This document shows, in pieces, positions 1 through 12,324 of a stretch of DNA of 64,000 bases (position 1 is the stretch's first letter; every line of letters begins with the position of its first letter). Position numbers and translations under genes: made by a program. Under the pieces are notes generated by a model. It did not search any database and was not told the origin of the DNA. It saw only the letters and a program-made list of their open reading frames with translations. The stretch lies in assembly GCF_036785885.1 (NCBI RefSeq), contig NC_092320.1, forward strand, positions 10,789,557 to 10,853,556, read 5' to 3'. This stretch comes from Coffea arabica (Eukaryota > Streptophyta > Magnoliopsida > Gentianales > Rubiaceae).

Positions 1-302
1 TGGTCATATCAAAAGACTAATACATTAAATTTTTGTTCTTCGTTTTTCTTCCTGCAACCTCACATACCAATGACAGTGAAACCACATCAAGTACTTTAGC
101 TTGAGTTTCTCAAGACTCGAGTATTCAACATATTTCACTCTCGAGGAAGTTGTTCTATCCATTCCAGGGTAGAAGAGCCGCTGCTGTTGGCGGCATAGAA
201 ACCAATACTACCCAACTTAAGCGATGCACAGTCGAAATACACACAATTCAAATTGTTCAAAGAAAGTAGAGTAACGTGCATAAAAAACTTACACTCTAAA
301 AT

Positions 303-3300
303 CTAGAGTTTTAAATTAATCCTCTCAGACCATTTGAAAATATCAGAGTACACTCTATCTCCGCCAAGGTCTTGACCAGTAGCACCAGCTGCTACCCTGA
401 GAATATCTTCAATCAGTGCAAAATTTCCCATTATATCAACATGAGCACCACTTTGTGTACCCCTTCCCTCTAGAAGATTAGCTGGAGGCGCGTGATTATA
501 CTCCCTTATGTAGGTACGGATGCCAGAAGGATTAAACCGAGTCTTTCCGCGCCAACCTTTTGCAGACATGAAACCTGCGCTAAGTGTAGGAACTGTTTCA
601 TCTCCATCAACAGAAAATACTCCCCCTTTTAAACAAGTACCTTCATATCCAGCTTCAGCTGAGGTATCGATCCGGAAAGGGGTAAAGCACTCAGGGGTAG
701 GACTAAACTCGTAAACATATGCTCTTTCCGTGGGGATGCCAACTCCATACATTGACAAAATTTCCATGTCTGGGGCATTTGGTAATCTGCAAAAGCAACA
801 TATAAAGAACTTTGTGCTGTCAAAAAGGCTTCCTCTTGATCATGCAATTTGTGCAGAGATGATAAAGGAACATTTCCATTCTCATTTATAATGCCAACTC
901 CCAACAGATGAACAATTGGATGCTTGGAAAAAATAACACAAAGTAATTTTAGAAACTCATTGTAAATATATGCATAAAAAGGCGTATTTATGTGGTGAGA
1001 AGGAAGCACTTCTCACCCAAAATTTAATCAGAAGAAGGGAAGATTATTGATAAACTTAGGTTTAAACTCCAAGAAAGAACCTCACTTTGTTTCCAAAGGA
1101 TTTGACCAATATTTGTAGTGTTCATATTTTTCATCATCCAGATCATCAGCGATTCCATATGAAAAATGTGCACCACCTCGTTTCATCATCTTTGGTGCCA
1201 CAAAGTGAAGTAAATCCAAAACTGATCCTGCTGTGTAAACCTTAAAATCTGCAACAGCTTTGACACCCTCAACACCCATATCATGGTATTCATTCCATAC
1301 ATCGTGACAGGTTGTATTTGCAAGGTGATTGCCCTTCATAGCACCCTAAAGGTCAATAAGAAAGAAGGTAAGCTGAAAAAAAAACATGCATTTTGAATTT
1401 GATATAGACAGAAATGACATGACAGAAAATCAGAAAAAGATTCTGTTAATTAATTGAATGAGCCAGAATCCAATCTTCTGCAACATCATGCATCAGCCAC
1501 AAATTGTAGCACAGTGGCATGTCCCTCTCTTCCACTTTGCATTTGCATCAACAACATTTAGATTCTAATAAGAAATAGTGATACTGATTATTGCTGCAAC
1601 TGGATTCATATTCAATATTCTAGGTATTATGCATCGCATACAAGAAAATATAACTGCCACCTTAAAGTGCTGTATCTGAATCCTAATTACTCATCATTCG
1701 CACAATAAATTGTACTCAGAAGTTTCAGAAGGCTGCATAATAGGAGCATTCATCACATGAATTTCCAAGCATGCATTTGGTAGAAATCAAAGTGACAGTT
1801 GAATAAAATTTTTAAAAGAAAGGGGGGGGGGGGGGGGGGAAGGGAACGAGCTGGTTGATTTTGATCCAAGTTTTTACACTATTCACGATGGCCACCTGAT
1901 AACTACAAGATACCTAACTACAAGTCAATTAGATTGGCACACACCACAATGAAGTTATCAAAAACCTTGGAAAGGTTGCACAATTGACTAATAGGTGATG
2001 TTGTTTCCATCACTACTTGTCAAGAAAAAATCAATCTTTCCAAAGAAAACTTGCAAAAAAAGAACATAACCCCTATGCTAACCAATTTCCAGGGAACAAA
2101 AACAAGCATAGATATAAATGGTTCTATTACATATGGATCAACCACATAATGAAGACAAAATTGTTTTTTAGGGGACATAATTATTCGATAAATAAAAGTT
2201 GGCACCACTACCAATCTACTTAAAAGAATGAGCCATTTGTACAGGATTTTGGAAAGATTACTGGTGGGAGGTTCAGACGGGTATGTTTCCAATTTAATTA
2301 AATGGCCTATATATCATAAAGAAAAACAAGGTCAAATATTACCCTAAAATCAACTCTTTCAAGCTTTGATGAATGTAACTCAGCTACACCCTTCCCAAAT
2401 GAAATCATTCTTCCGTAATGAACCTGAGTTGCATTACCCAGATTCCCAAACCCATTTTGGCCTCCTGTTTCACTATTGTTGTTGTTCTGTTTCTTTGGGC
2501 TACACTCATACCCTTCTTCTGGAGACCAGTCAAGGCCACCCCAAATAGTGTCCCCACCCTTTGGAATCATTGACATGGTTGAATCCCAGGTACGAGTCAT
2601 TCGCATGACATGTTGCAAAGTTTGAAGACCAAATACATCCATATCCAGAAAACCTGGTGCCATACCCCTGTATGAAGATAAAATCTGCTTAGCAAAAGAT
2701 ACAAGGTACAGCTATAGAGAATAATTTTGATTGCCAGAATAAATTCCTAGTAGCTTTGGATTATCAACGAACATGGCAGAGTTCTACATTACATGATAAG
2801 AAAGAAAGTTAACAAGCTTATGTTGACAAAAAACAAAATTTACGCTTTCAACTCTATTTTACTTGGTGCATAGTTTTCAAGGTATTGCACCAAAGGACAG
2901 TGAAAACAAGAACTTGACACAGAAGCACTATATGAAGGTAAATATTGCGGAAGGGAGGGAGGGAGGGAGGGGGAAAGAGAGAGGGAGAGGGAGAGGGAGA
3001 GAGAGAGATCAAGGTAAGAGGGACCTAGAACCAACTTATCATAAGTTACGAGAAAAACCTGGCCACGGCTATATCTCTGGCTTCTGCAGAAAGTAACCCA
3101 GCAACTGATTTTGGGACACCCAGAAATGGTCCACCAATATTCATTACAGCCTTGATATGCTCAGCACACCAGTCTGAGCCACCTCCGCCACCCATGGGAG
3201 CTGGAGCCTCAACCCATTTCATAAAATGCAGGAAGTACAAAACACCCATTGAATGAGGAATTACCACCACCTTTTTTCCACCACTTGTAGCTACCATCAG

Positions 3301-6300
3301 TTCTATGTTACTCTTTATAGTGCTCAAAGTTTGGTCTCTAACCTGATCATTTGTAAAGCATTCATCTAAATTGTTAAGAGTAAGATCAGAAAAAAGGCAA
3401 GGTTAGGCAAACTTCTAAGGCAGAAGAGACCATTTCTACATCCATCAACATCCTCAGAAAATCATCAAAGATGCAATAGGAGAAAATTTTCTCGAGTGTT
3501 TCTCATGCATGGATGGAGTTCAAAAGTATTTCATCCAATAAGACACTTCCTATCGTCTCTGAGAAATTATTAAGGTTAAGAGCTGTCAAATTCCAATTTT
3601 CAGCCTAATGTATTCAGTGCACAAAACTCATAACAAATGAAAGCAGTCAAGCATGTCATGTGAGAGAGGGGAAAAGATCTATGAAGTGAGTTCTTATGAA
3701 AATTCAATACCTCAGTATTCTGGAACGATATCCTCCAATCATAAGCAGCCATGTACATGTTTTTCTCTTCATATCCGATGCGCGCCAAATTAGCTATCAA
3801 AACAGCCCATACAAAATAACCTGGTGCAAAGTAATCAGCTGCCACAAGTCCAGATACAGGTCTGATCCTTATACCAGGAGGATCCAAACCAGTTTCATTA
3901 TCCAGTGACATGTGCTCAGCCCAACACAAAGGTCTGCACGAAGAGCAGATAAACTCAAGGAACCAAGACAAAGAACTTAGATTACAAAGAAAAATAACTA
4001 AAGAGACATTGAGAGAACAAAAGGAACACCATTCGACCAGAAAGGAAGATATTCACAACGGCATCTACAGTAACCTATTAAATTGGATTTCCCACATGAT
4101 GGGAGAGCATGAAAGGTAGTGCTCCAGCATTTTACTATGAAACTATGCGTTAAAAATCTACCGTGCAGGGAAAAGATATTGTCTCTTGACTAAACCATAA
4201 AACTTTTTCCACAAACTTTAATTGATCATTTTGGATGTACAATCACAGAAATATGCAATAAATGAGCAGAATTGTGTGGTTAAATGTACTTACTACAAAA
4301 TCCTGCTTGCATGTATCCACTTCCAGCTTTAAAATGCAACACAATCTAAGAGAAACCACTGTATCTAGCCAGTGATGCTCTCAAGAATGTCTTATAATTT
4401 TGTTAGTCCTTTTTCTATGCGGTATTCTTTTGCAAGACACTGCCTTTTGCTTTTGATCGAAGTAATAAGCACACTATAATCTACCTAAAGGGGCAAAAGT
4501 TAGCAAGACAAAGCTACAGTCTGAGCATAAATAACCAATTGAACCTAAATTACACTACTACTACAACTTCTTCCGAGCTTAATCTCTTGCAATAAACAAT
4601 ATTAACATACTGGTAAATCACCAAAAACTGGTATCCCCTAGCATTGCGTTATAAGATGCTGTGATCCAATTACATCAATCATATGCTGGTATACAACTTC
4701 TTTTCTAAATCTTGTTCACCTGAGATCTTTTTTTTTTTTTTTTTTTTTTTCTTATCCTATATTTCAGATCCTTAAATTTTCATTTAACATCCAACACTTC
4801 TTAAGAGCCACAGGAGCAACATTTCAGCAATCTTTGCCACTAAATGGTGTAAGGATATAAATTTATGCAATTTAAGACTTCTGTACCTTAAAAGCAATAG
4901 TCACCTTGCCCCAGTAACCACTAACTGGTGTCGTCATCCTCTGTCTTAATGATCAGATATGTCCCTGAATCAGCTAAACAAATGATCCACAGGTAAAGAT
5001 GACATCTCATATTAATCTTTCGTATTTGAGTCCATTTTTCCCCCATCAGTATTTACCATATCAAAACTTCCTATTACGTCAAGCTTTGGTACAAACTAAT
5101 TAACAAATCAAAACTACATAGAATTTAGACTACCCACATGAAGCAAAACTTGAGTTTTCATTGAAAATTTCTCTTTCCTTTCTGAGAAATCTACAATATG
5201 AAGTTGTTACAACATAGCCGACCATCACTTGAAATCGTCCAATTTTGCACAAGATCTCCAAGTTTATGAGTTATACCTAATTACAAATTCAGTGAAAAGT
5301 AACTAGATTGCCCTGTCGCCTATAATTAAATAAAATTTATCCTTCAGCAACCGTAAATAACACACGCACACACTACCTAAGGGGAATCCACGGCCCAATC
5401 CAAAAGGCATGCTGACTTTCAGGCCACACCGAGGACCTTAAGTAGAACACACACACACCACTCACAATCGATGTGGGCTTAAGGAAAGGGGGAGGGGAAA
5501 CATCTAGACTATTGCCCAAAGGCTCACCTAATAAAATAAAATTTATAAAAAAAAAAAAAAAACTAGATTCCCCTGTCTAGAGAACACCTAGTCCCCATGA
5601 TTAGTTCAATGAAAGTACGCGGCCTTCACAAAGAAACGGACAAAGTAATTCAATGAAAACAAGTGACAAAGGAGAAGAAATGAGAGAGAGAGAGAGAAGA
5701 AGAAGAAGAAGAAGAAGAGATCTACAAGCAAGTTCTTTTGCAGTTTGGAGTATAAAACTTGAGCTTTCAAGTTCCCAGTAACCTCAGCATACCATTTCTC
5801 ATAAGGAGGGGAAAAAAAAAAGAATAATCCCTCAGCATGTCAACTGATAACACATGTTGCACTCCATCAATTCTATGATTCATTCAGTACCGTCCACTTT
5901 TTCTTCACACCAAAATTAATTAAAGCAGCTCTTAACAATTTCAACAATTACAGTTGCCCAATTAAACATGAAAATCAGGTTCCTGGATTAATCTAACAAC
6001 CCCCAGTTCAACATCAAAATAATACAAAACAGAAAACACCCAATATACACTGGGAAGCAACGCTACCTTTTATAGATTTCGCCAAATGTACCACCCCAGA
6101 GCCTCTTTCTAAACAGCCCTTCAGCACAATGATGCCCTTCCCACAACTCTAGCCCTCCAGTCACTATCCCGGGCACAAAAACCACCGGATGCTTTGCCTT
6201 CAACCCTTCCTTCGCCAGTTTCACTCCCGGCGGGTCTGGCAACGGCCCTGTGATTGCCTCCGTCACGTACTGCGGGAAAGACGCCGGCATTGCATTGTAA

Positions 6301-6569
6301 GAGAACAACAAAAACCACCATATCGAGCATATATAACCTACAAACCAACAACAACTATCCAAACAATTCCACGATCTCCCCCTCGACTTCGTACTCGATT
6401 TCCAATTCAAATTCTTGGAATTCTCATTCTCGTTCTCATTTACATTTAACTTTCCATTTTCAGCTTCAAAGTTTTTCTTTTGATCCTTATTTTCGTCGGA
6501 TTCTGATTGCAGCGGTGATGAAGTCAGAGGTTTTTTGGGTTCCGCACCCGCCTTTCTACGCCTAATCAT
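303..6569 (-). CDS. PDAT1: Phospholipid:diacylglycerol acyltransferase 1 (PDAT1-type)
   Basis: The enzyme moves an acyl group from the sn-2 position of a phospholipid to diacylglycerol, giving triacylglycerol and a lysophospholipid at the ER. Six exons join in phase: 6569-6067, 3933-3711, 3342-3059, 2667-2343, 1345-1086 and 786-303. The product is 692 aa, close to the roughly 670 aa of Arabidopsis PDAT1. Visible parts are a basic, Asn/Glu-rich N-terminus, one membrane anchor at about 72-91, and an LCAT-fold lumenal domain. The nucleophile Ser273 lies in PHSMG, Asp594 in VDGDETVP and His647 in SGAHVD, which together make the expected triad. The start ATG is followed by IRRRK, like the basic start of known PDATs. 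Intron 1 (2.1 kb) holds poly-T and GA tracts and a possible repeat. Similarity to the plant PDAT1 family as I remember it is strong along the whole length, and no break was seen. The exon count matches my recollection of the Arabidopsis gene. Confidence 0.95.
5340..5560. repeat. Unclassified repeat-like segment in PDAT1 intron 1
   Basis: This stretch of intron 1 has CA-rich runs, the motif CGATGTGGGC and a GGATTGGGCC-like box (read on the minus strand), and ends in an A-rich tract. The motifs resemble pieces of plant retroelement termini, but I see no paired ends or coding remnant. The class is not resolved. Confidence 0.25.
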
Positions 6570-7636
6570 CGATGCATGTGCCTATATACGTATACAATTG
6601 CTGCAACTAAACCTAGTCTATACATACATGTTTTTGTATGTATACACCAAAAGAATGATTAGTTCATTAAATGCCTGACCATCACGTTAGATAAATCTAA
6701 AACCCCAACTCCAATGATTGGGTCCATGCTCCACATTGGAGTCAACCCAAAACCGCACTTTTAATCAGTAGTAGGGAAGAAGAAGAAGATCTTTCCGGTG
6801 AAAGATCGGAAAATGAAGATTTTTCGGGATCGAATAAGGAAGAAGAAGAAGAAGAAGAAGAAGGGAGAAAGAAATTCGAGGGAAATGGAGGGATGCGTGT
6901 GGTGTCCAGTGGATGACGTGGAGAAATGGGGGTACCGTTGAATGGGTGGAAAATGACGGGGGTGGTTGGAGATCGTCAGACCGGACGGTGGGGAACTGAA
7001 GTGTGACGGCGCGATGAATGGCAGAGGGGGGGGGGAGGGCCTTAACTTTTGGTGGAAATGGGGTTTTTCTGGGAGTTTGGGAAGCGTTGAGGAGTGATGT
7101 GTAATTAGCGTAGAATCATTGCATGTCGAGCCAAAAAGGAATGTGACGTAGATCCTCTGCAAGTCTGGTCCTCTGAATCGCCGTCTGAACTTAGAATAGA
7201 AAGTTCAAACAAACAACAGCCAAAAAGGCCAAAAATACAATTGAGATTTGTTTTGGTGGGCGCTAAAATGAGGAGAAATTTCTTTTGCTTTTGGTTTTCT
7301 TTCTTTCTTTTTCCAGAACAACCTTCAGACTTTTTCTGGGTTTTGTATTCGGAACCATCTAGAGGTGCAAGGAAGGTACACTGTGATCAGCTCATGGTGG
7401 TCATTTAAAATGGAGGAGCATCATCTGTACCAACCAAACCGTACAACAAACAATTATTTATCTAAAACGCATGATCCAACCAACTTCCTCGTAGAAGTTG
7501 GCCAGATTATATGAATTGTGGGATGGAAGATCAAGGATTTAAATCTTAATTCTCATTAACGTATCGTCGCATATGTGACTTCTTTTAAATTCATAGAGAT
7601 ACGTGATGTACTCGTCTAATTCGATGATGATTCATG
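6570..7636. other. PDAT1 upstream region, no gene seen
   Basis: About 1.1 kb upstream of the PDAT1 start. It holds GAA-rich tracts near 6778-6863, which read as CT-rich leader sequence on the PDAT1 strand, and a G-run near 7026. This is probably the 5' UTR and promoter. No clear TATA box could be fixed. Confidence 0.5.
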
Positions 7637-7781
7637 GTGCGTTTGAATTATCATTTTTCAAAGAAAAATTATTATATTTTTCGTGAATACATTTTCAATC
7701 ACTTTTTTATTTCATATATATCAAATCGTTACTGTAATTGTTTTTATAAAAAATTCAAAAAAATACAATATGAACGAGGCC
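7637..7781. mobile_element. Small MITE, family 'GTTTGGATTG', copy 1
   Basis: An AT-rich unit of about 145 bp, starting GTGCGTTTGAATT and ending near a CAATATGAACGAGGC end. Its interior (TTCAATCAC..., TCAAATCGTTAC) is shared with copies at 11218, 17906 and 31582. The ends are weakly inverted. The superfamily is not resolved. Confidence 0.55.
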
Positions 7782-7916
7782 CAGTCTCCATTCCCGTCGA
7801 TTCTCTCGACTCGGTAAAGATTGAAGTAACAAATCTTTTCATCCTTCTAACTGAGTGTTCGTAACACAAACTTTAGATGTTCATATTTTGAAAAACATAA
7901 CATTAATTAAGAAAAA

Positions 7917-8098
7917 GAGCGAATTGCGCAAAATGTCACTAAACTATTTCAAAGTGCCGGTTCTGGTCACTAAACTTTTTTATTAGCGCGAAATATCACT
8001 GAACTAGTAAATCTGTACCGTTTTAATCACTCCGTGTATTTGTGCCGTCAGAAGAGACAGAAATCAACTTTTTGAAGGGCAAATTCGTTTGCACAGTC
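7917..8098 (+). repeat. Left TIR of the Pack-MULE
   Basis: This 182-bp repeat begins GAGCGAATTGCGC and is the inverted partner of 9349-9530. The two differ at only scattered bases. Both start exactly at the 9-bp target duplication. Confidence 0.93.
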
Positions 8099-8305
8099 AA
8101 AAATCATTGTTGTCACGAGCATTTTTCCATGCTTCAACTGCCATCTTTACATCACGCATAATATTAAATAAAAACCAAGTTCAATCAGTGTAATATTTCT
8201 TTAATTGACGCTGCCAAGTAGCGCCCATAATATTTCTTACTTTTGTGAGAAAATTTGGGAAACAAATAGGTGAGTGCTTGAGCCCGGCAGGATCCTATTG
8301 CATCC

Positions 8306-8680
8306 GCCATCGACCCATTCTTCCACGTCCTCAAAATCCTTCCCTATTCCTTCCTCCGCCCTCCTCGTCTACGTCTAAAGCTCCCATCCTTCACTCTTCC
8401 ATCCACCATGACCATCTACGCCTTGATCCTCCTCACCTACTTCCTCGTCGTGTCAGGGCTCGTCTACGATGTCATTGTTGAATCTCCGGGCATCGGATCT
8501 ACTCAGGATCCTCGCACCGGATCAGTTAGACCTGTTGTTTTCCTCCCGGGTCGGGTCAATGGGCAGTATATTATCGAAGGGCTCTCCTCTGGGTTCATGT
8601 TTGTTCTTGGCGGAATTGGGATTGTGCTTTTGGACTTGGCTTTGGACAAAAATCGGGCTAAAAGCGTCAAGGTTTCGTTT
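8306..8680 (+). pseudogene. Captured OSTC fragment (oligosaccharyltransferase subunit)
   Basis: Reading in the frame of the ATG at 8408 gives a segment matching plant OSTC (DC2-like, a small membrane subunit of the ER N-glycosylation complex). Upstream of that ATG the same frame already reads IDPFFHVLKILPYSFLRPPR, so 8408 is an internal Met. It continues through the membrane segment YALILLTYFLVVSG, then GIGSTQDP, RPVVFLPGRVNGQYIIEG and LDLALDKNRAKSVKVSF. Homology stops at about 8680, where the SPL piece begins, so the last 25-30 family residues (the final membrane helix) are missing. The first 15-20 residues are also missing, and a stop lies just upstream. No intron interrupts the piece. I infer a non-functional fragment, although the captured frame itself is open. 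Confidence 0.9.
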
Positions 8681-8686
8681 GACTCA

Positions 8687-9225
8687 AGATCCTGCTGGAC
8701 CCACTGCATCAGGTCTAAACAACGGGCTTCCTTCACTACCAACCAGAGAAGCGTATTCCAAACTCAGTTCATTTGCTATTCTCTCTGGGACATATCTTAA
8801 TAGTAGCTCCACCAAAGGCTTGGAATTTCTTCTCACTGCTCTGTGAAGGAGACCCATCTCAAACATTGCAGACCTTAACAAAGGCTGCTCTCTTGCACCT
8901 ATATTACCATCAAGAAGAAGATCTAGGAGTTTCTTCACGACAGCACACCAACCATGGTCTGCTGAGAACTGTATAATCCACTTGAATCGTGTGAAAGCAA
9001 ATGGATGAGAATTTTGATCTCAGTGCCCTAGTTTAGACTTCAACTGACTTCTATGGAGAAGCCAACCAAATTCATGTATAAAATCCATGGCCAATTTTCT
9101 ACTTTCGATTTTCACACCAAGACAATCTGTCTCAAGTAATTCCATTTCACTTTCAAACATACGGATATCAGAGCAAACATCCTTTTCAGCAACTATAAAA
9201 GGAAAAAAGCTGCTACTAAGGCCAA
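8687..9225 (-). pseudogene. Captured SPL1/SPL12-type SBP-box factor fragment
   Basis: On the minus strand this reads as the C-terminal part of a large SQUAMOSA PROMOTER BINDING-LIKE protein, after the SBP DNA-binding domain and leading into the ankyrin region. Recognisable blocks are [55 protein letters not shown] and LFRPDAVGPAG, where the family continues into LTPLHIAAG. The piece is cut off there at the join with OSTC. One in-frame stop follows KLGH, so it is broken as well as truncated. No SBP box is present. It lies antisense to the OSTC piece within the same Pack-MULE. Confidence 0.9.
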
Positions 9226-9348
9226 GATCTTCAAGCTGGATGGTTAAAATATATCAAGAGTAAGGAAAACAAGGAGAATTGCACCCAAATCATAAATTGG
9301 AAAAAAAGAATTTAAATTTTCTCACTATATTAAATAACCAACAGAAGA

Positions 9349-9530
9349 GACTGTGCAGACGAATTTGCCCCTCAAAAAGTTGATTTCCGTCTCTCCTGAC
9401 GGCACAAATACACGGAGTGACCAAAACCGTACAGATTTACTAGTTCAGTAACATTTCGCGCTAATAAAAAAGTTTAGTGACCAGAACCGGCACTTTGAAA
9501 TAATTTAGTGACATTTCGTGCAATTCGTTC
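9349..9530 (-). repeat. Right TIR of the Pack-MULE
   Basis: Inverted partner of 7917-8098. Read on the minus strand it begins GAACGAATTGCACG at 9530 and abuts the right copy of the 9-bp target duplication. Confidence 0.93.
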
Positions 9531-9539
9531 TAAGAAAAA

Positions 9540-11217
9540 TATATCAATGCAGGGTATAACAATTAATTGTCAGTGTACGAAATCACGCAATAGGTTATGT
9601 CATCAACACACACTACTGTATTCTCGTGACGAGCACTTATTTTATAATAATAATAAAAAAAACCCTTTAATAAATTACAACAGCGATTACAAACAGAGCT
9701 GCGTAGGTCATGTCCATCTCTGTTGGATAAAGGAACGGAGATGTGTGGGTGTCAATTTCTGATGGATTGCTTATGTAAGGTGGAGGGGCCCAGCTGAGGC
9801 CATTCCAATATTTTTCCCTATGAGGCTATGACATGTTTCTACTACTGTCCGTCGAGTTAACGAAACGGAACATATCTGATGGTTCTACCGTCCATTTGGT
9901 TTAAAGTAATGACAACGACCCTATGACATGTTTCTACTGTCCGTTTAAGGAAACAGGGGGCTGCCCTTCCCAGCATCCATAATAATGCTAATGCTGACAG
10001 AATCTGAGTGCTGCGGACTTCGCACTTGGCCGTCTATGCATGCGACAAAAAAGTCCTTGTGCAAGATCCTCATAATTTTAAAGCTACTATTTCCATGGGC
10101 TTGACAAAAATGCGTTCAAGCCATTGCAGCCCAATAGTTTCTCCATATTCACAACACAAGCAATCCTTCCTTTTTTTTTTTTTTTTTGCACCGTAGTCCT
10201 TTAGTTATCAAACCCATTGAAGATTAATTTTCCTAACACTATGGAAACTAGACGTAACGAAGAAAAATATGATCCAACTAAAATTGTAATCATCCAATGA
10301 ACCCAAGGTAGAGGTCCTTCAGATAGTACGTAGGGACAAATGGACCAATTTTACACCATAAGTTGCCAGCCCAGATTGAGTTGCTCGAGGAAAAAAATTG
10401 GATCTCACAAGGGCAAAGGAGAAGAGGAAGAGCCCAAGCCCACTTAAGCAAAAAGATTATACAGGAAAAATAATACATATATTAAAAAAAAGGTCTTTTT
10501 ACCAAAGGGGGCCATTTTAAGATGCGGCTCGTCCATTTGGATTAAAGGCTCAAAAAGGACAAAAAAATATCGCCACCACTATGTTCATGAGTTAACCCGC
10601 GACAGTGATGTTGCATGAAATACAAAAAGCAAAGTCCCCAGTCCTCCCCCCCCCCCCCCCCCCCCCCCCCCCCAAACAACCACTTAAAAGAAGAATCTAA
10701 CTTTGAAAGTATAAATACAAAAGGAAATTAGAAATAAAAAAGAAAAAGAAGACAAAAGGCCCACTAAAGCTTTAGCTTAAGCTTCGCAGATCCAAAGCCA
10801 CTGAGTCTTTTTTTTTTTTTTTCTTTCTTTGTTTTTCAAAGAAAAAAGAAAAGAAAAAAGATTTTTGGTAAAGTGAGCATTCTCCTTTTACTCGAACTTA
10901 CTTAGTCAGCACGTACCATAGATTACTATTATTACATACTGAAAGTGGCTTGTGACCTTGATCCAGAATGTGAAACATGACCAAACTCAAATAAAACCAT
11001 ATTTCCACTTTTGGTCTTTCAAAATCTAAAAATTCTCCTAAATGTACTAATTAAGACCAAAAACATGCGTATAAAAATATAATGACAAGCATATCCGTTT
11101 CGTAACGCAACCTTTTTGGTTGGTGTGATACGTACACAGAGCACGGTCTCGTAATTAGTAGTACCAGATTATGTACTAGTAGTACCAGTTACAACTTCAT
11201 GATCCGAGGAATTTTAG
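9540..11217. other. Intergenic, no gene seen
   Basis: This stretch has low-complexity tracts: a 28-base C run at 10646-10673 and long T/A runs near 10171 and 10809. A short motif, CTATGACATGTTTCTACT, occurs twice at about 9825 and 9921. No coding frame is recognisable. The C run may be a sequencing or assembly weak point. Confidence 0.5.
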
Positions 11218-11541
11218 GGCGCGTTTGAGTTGCAATTTTTCTTCTGGTTGGATAGGGTGTTATTTGAAATAATTATTGTAACATTTTTTTATGGTTTGAT
11301 GTATGTGAGATAAAAAAAAGATAATTGAAAATATAAAAAAGTGAGTTGAAAAATGTGTTTACGAGGTAAGCGAAATATTATTTGCCAAAAAAAAAAGAAA
11401 TATTATTTGAAAAAATAAGGTATCCAAACAAATCCCGCGTGTACATATTTTTTAATCATCTTTTTATTTCACATATATTAAATCGTTACTGCATTTTTTC
11501 TATAAAAATTTCAAAAAAAATGCAATTCAAACAAAGCCTTA
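11218..11541. mobile_element. MITE copy 2 plus an adjoining partial copy
   Basis: 11218-11439 starts GGCGCGTTTGAG and ends TATCCAAACAAATCCCGCG, a loose inverted pair. It shares ATGTGAGATAAAAAA and TGAAAAATGTGTTTAC (inverse strand) with the copies at 7637, 17906 and 31582. About 10 bp further on, 11448-11541 matches only the right half of the family (TTCACATATATTAAATCGTT, CAATTCAAACAAAG). This is a second, truncated unit side by side with the first. Confidence 0.55.
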
Positions 11542-11720
11542 GGTACAGTTGATGTTGCAGATTACATACCAAAGAAAATGTTATACTTATTTAACTTTAG
11601 AAAAATGTTATTTGTATTGTCACTATTTATTTTATCATATAATTTGGCATGTGAATAATATATGATTAAAATTATAATAAAAATGTGATTAAAAAATAGG
11701 GGTATAAATAACATTTTCTT

Positions 11721-11723
<3 letters not shown>

Positions 11724-11763
<40 letters not shown>

Positions 11764-11876
11764 GTGCGTGTCTGTGTGTATGATTTTTTATTTTTATTTT
11801 TTATTTCTGGGAGGGGAGGGGAGGGGAGGGGAGGTGAGGGGTGTGGCGGGGGACTGGGGGAGGGGTTTGGAGGGTT
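11724..11876. repeat. (TA)n microsatellite and G-rich tract before the BRX gene
   Basis: About 39 bp of TA repeats (11724-11762), then a run of GGGGA units from 11809 to 11876 on the plus strand. The spaced G runs could form a G-quadruplex about 450 bp upstream of the BRX start. Confidence 0.7.
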
Positions 11877-12324
11877 GATTTTAATGCATTGGAATCTCTT
11901 AGATGGCGCAATTTAAGGGATGCAATAAAAAGTTGCCTGGGCACCATCTCCATTTCCCTAGCGGCTAGTGCTTCGTTATCTCCCCACCCCTTTCTTCATT
12001 TCTTACCATTTTCTCAACTCAACCCCACCAAGCTAGCTACCCTCTACTGCTCCCCACTCTCCACAATCCATCCCTCCCATTCTTCTTTTCCCCATATTCG
12101 GGTACTAATATATGCCTTTCACTCCCATTTCTTTCATTTTTTCTTCTCAATTTCGTATCTTCATCTTATGCTGTTTCTGGTTTCGAAGGTTATTTGCAGA
12201 ATTCTAGTGGCTGGTATATCATGACAACGTTGTTTCCTTGATCAACTTTCAAATTTGCTCCCACAGCAGAGAGCCGTACCAATACGATCGGGCAAACGGA
12301 GAGAAGAACAAAAACATTAAAAAG

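Larger units (their letters stand above)
7917..9530. mobile_element. Pack-MULE with two captured host gene pieces
   Basis: A 1,614-bp element bounded by 182-bp terminal inverted repeats (7917-8098 and 9349-9530) that match nearly base for base. A perfect 9-bp direct repeat, TAAGAAAAA, flanks it at 7908-7916 and 9531-9539, the target-duplication size of Mutator-like elements. There is no transposase. The interior instead holds a sense piece of the oligosaccharyltransferase subunit OSTC and, on the opposite strand, a piece of an SPL1/12-type SBP factor. Long TIRs, a 9-bp duplication and captured gene parts define a Pack-MULE. The near-identical TIRs and perfect target duplication point to a fairly recent insertion. 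Confidence 0.93.

Noticed and set aside
1822-1839. Poly-G run in a PDAT1 intron as a functional element
   Set aside because: A simple mononucleotide tract; like the C run at 10646 it is more likely a polymorphic or error-prone site.
8408-8800. Working OSTC gene
   Set aside because: Both ends of the protein are missing and it lies inside a Pack-MULE.
11841-12224. 127-codon frame upstream of BRX
   Set aside because: Low-complexity G-rich then CT-rich leader sequence with no family resemblance; it lies in the probable BRX promoter and 5' UTR.
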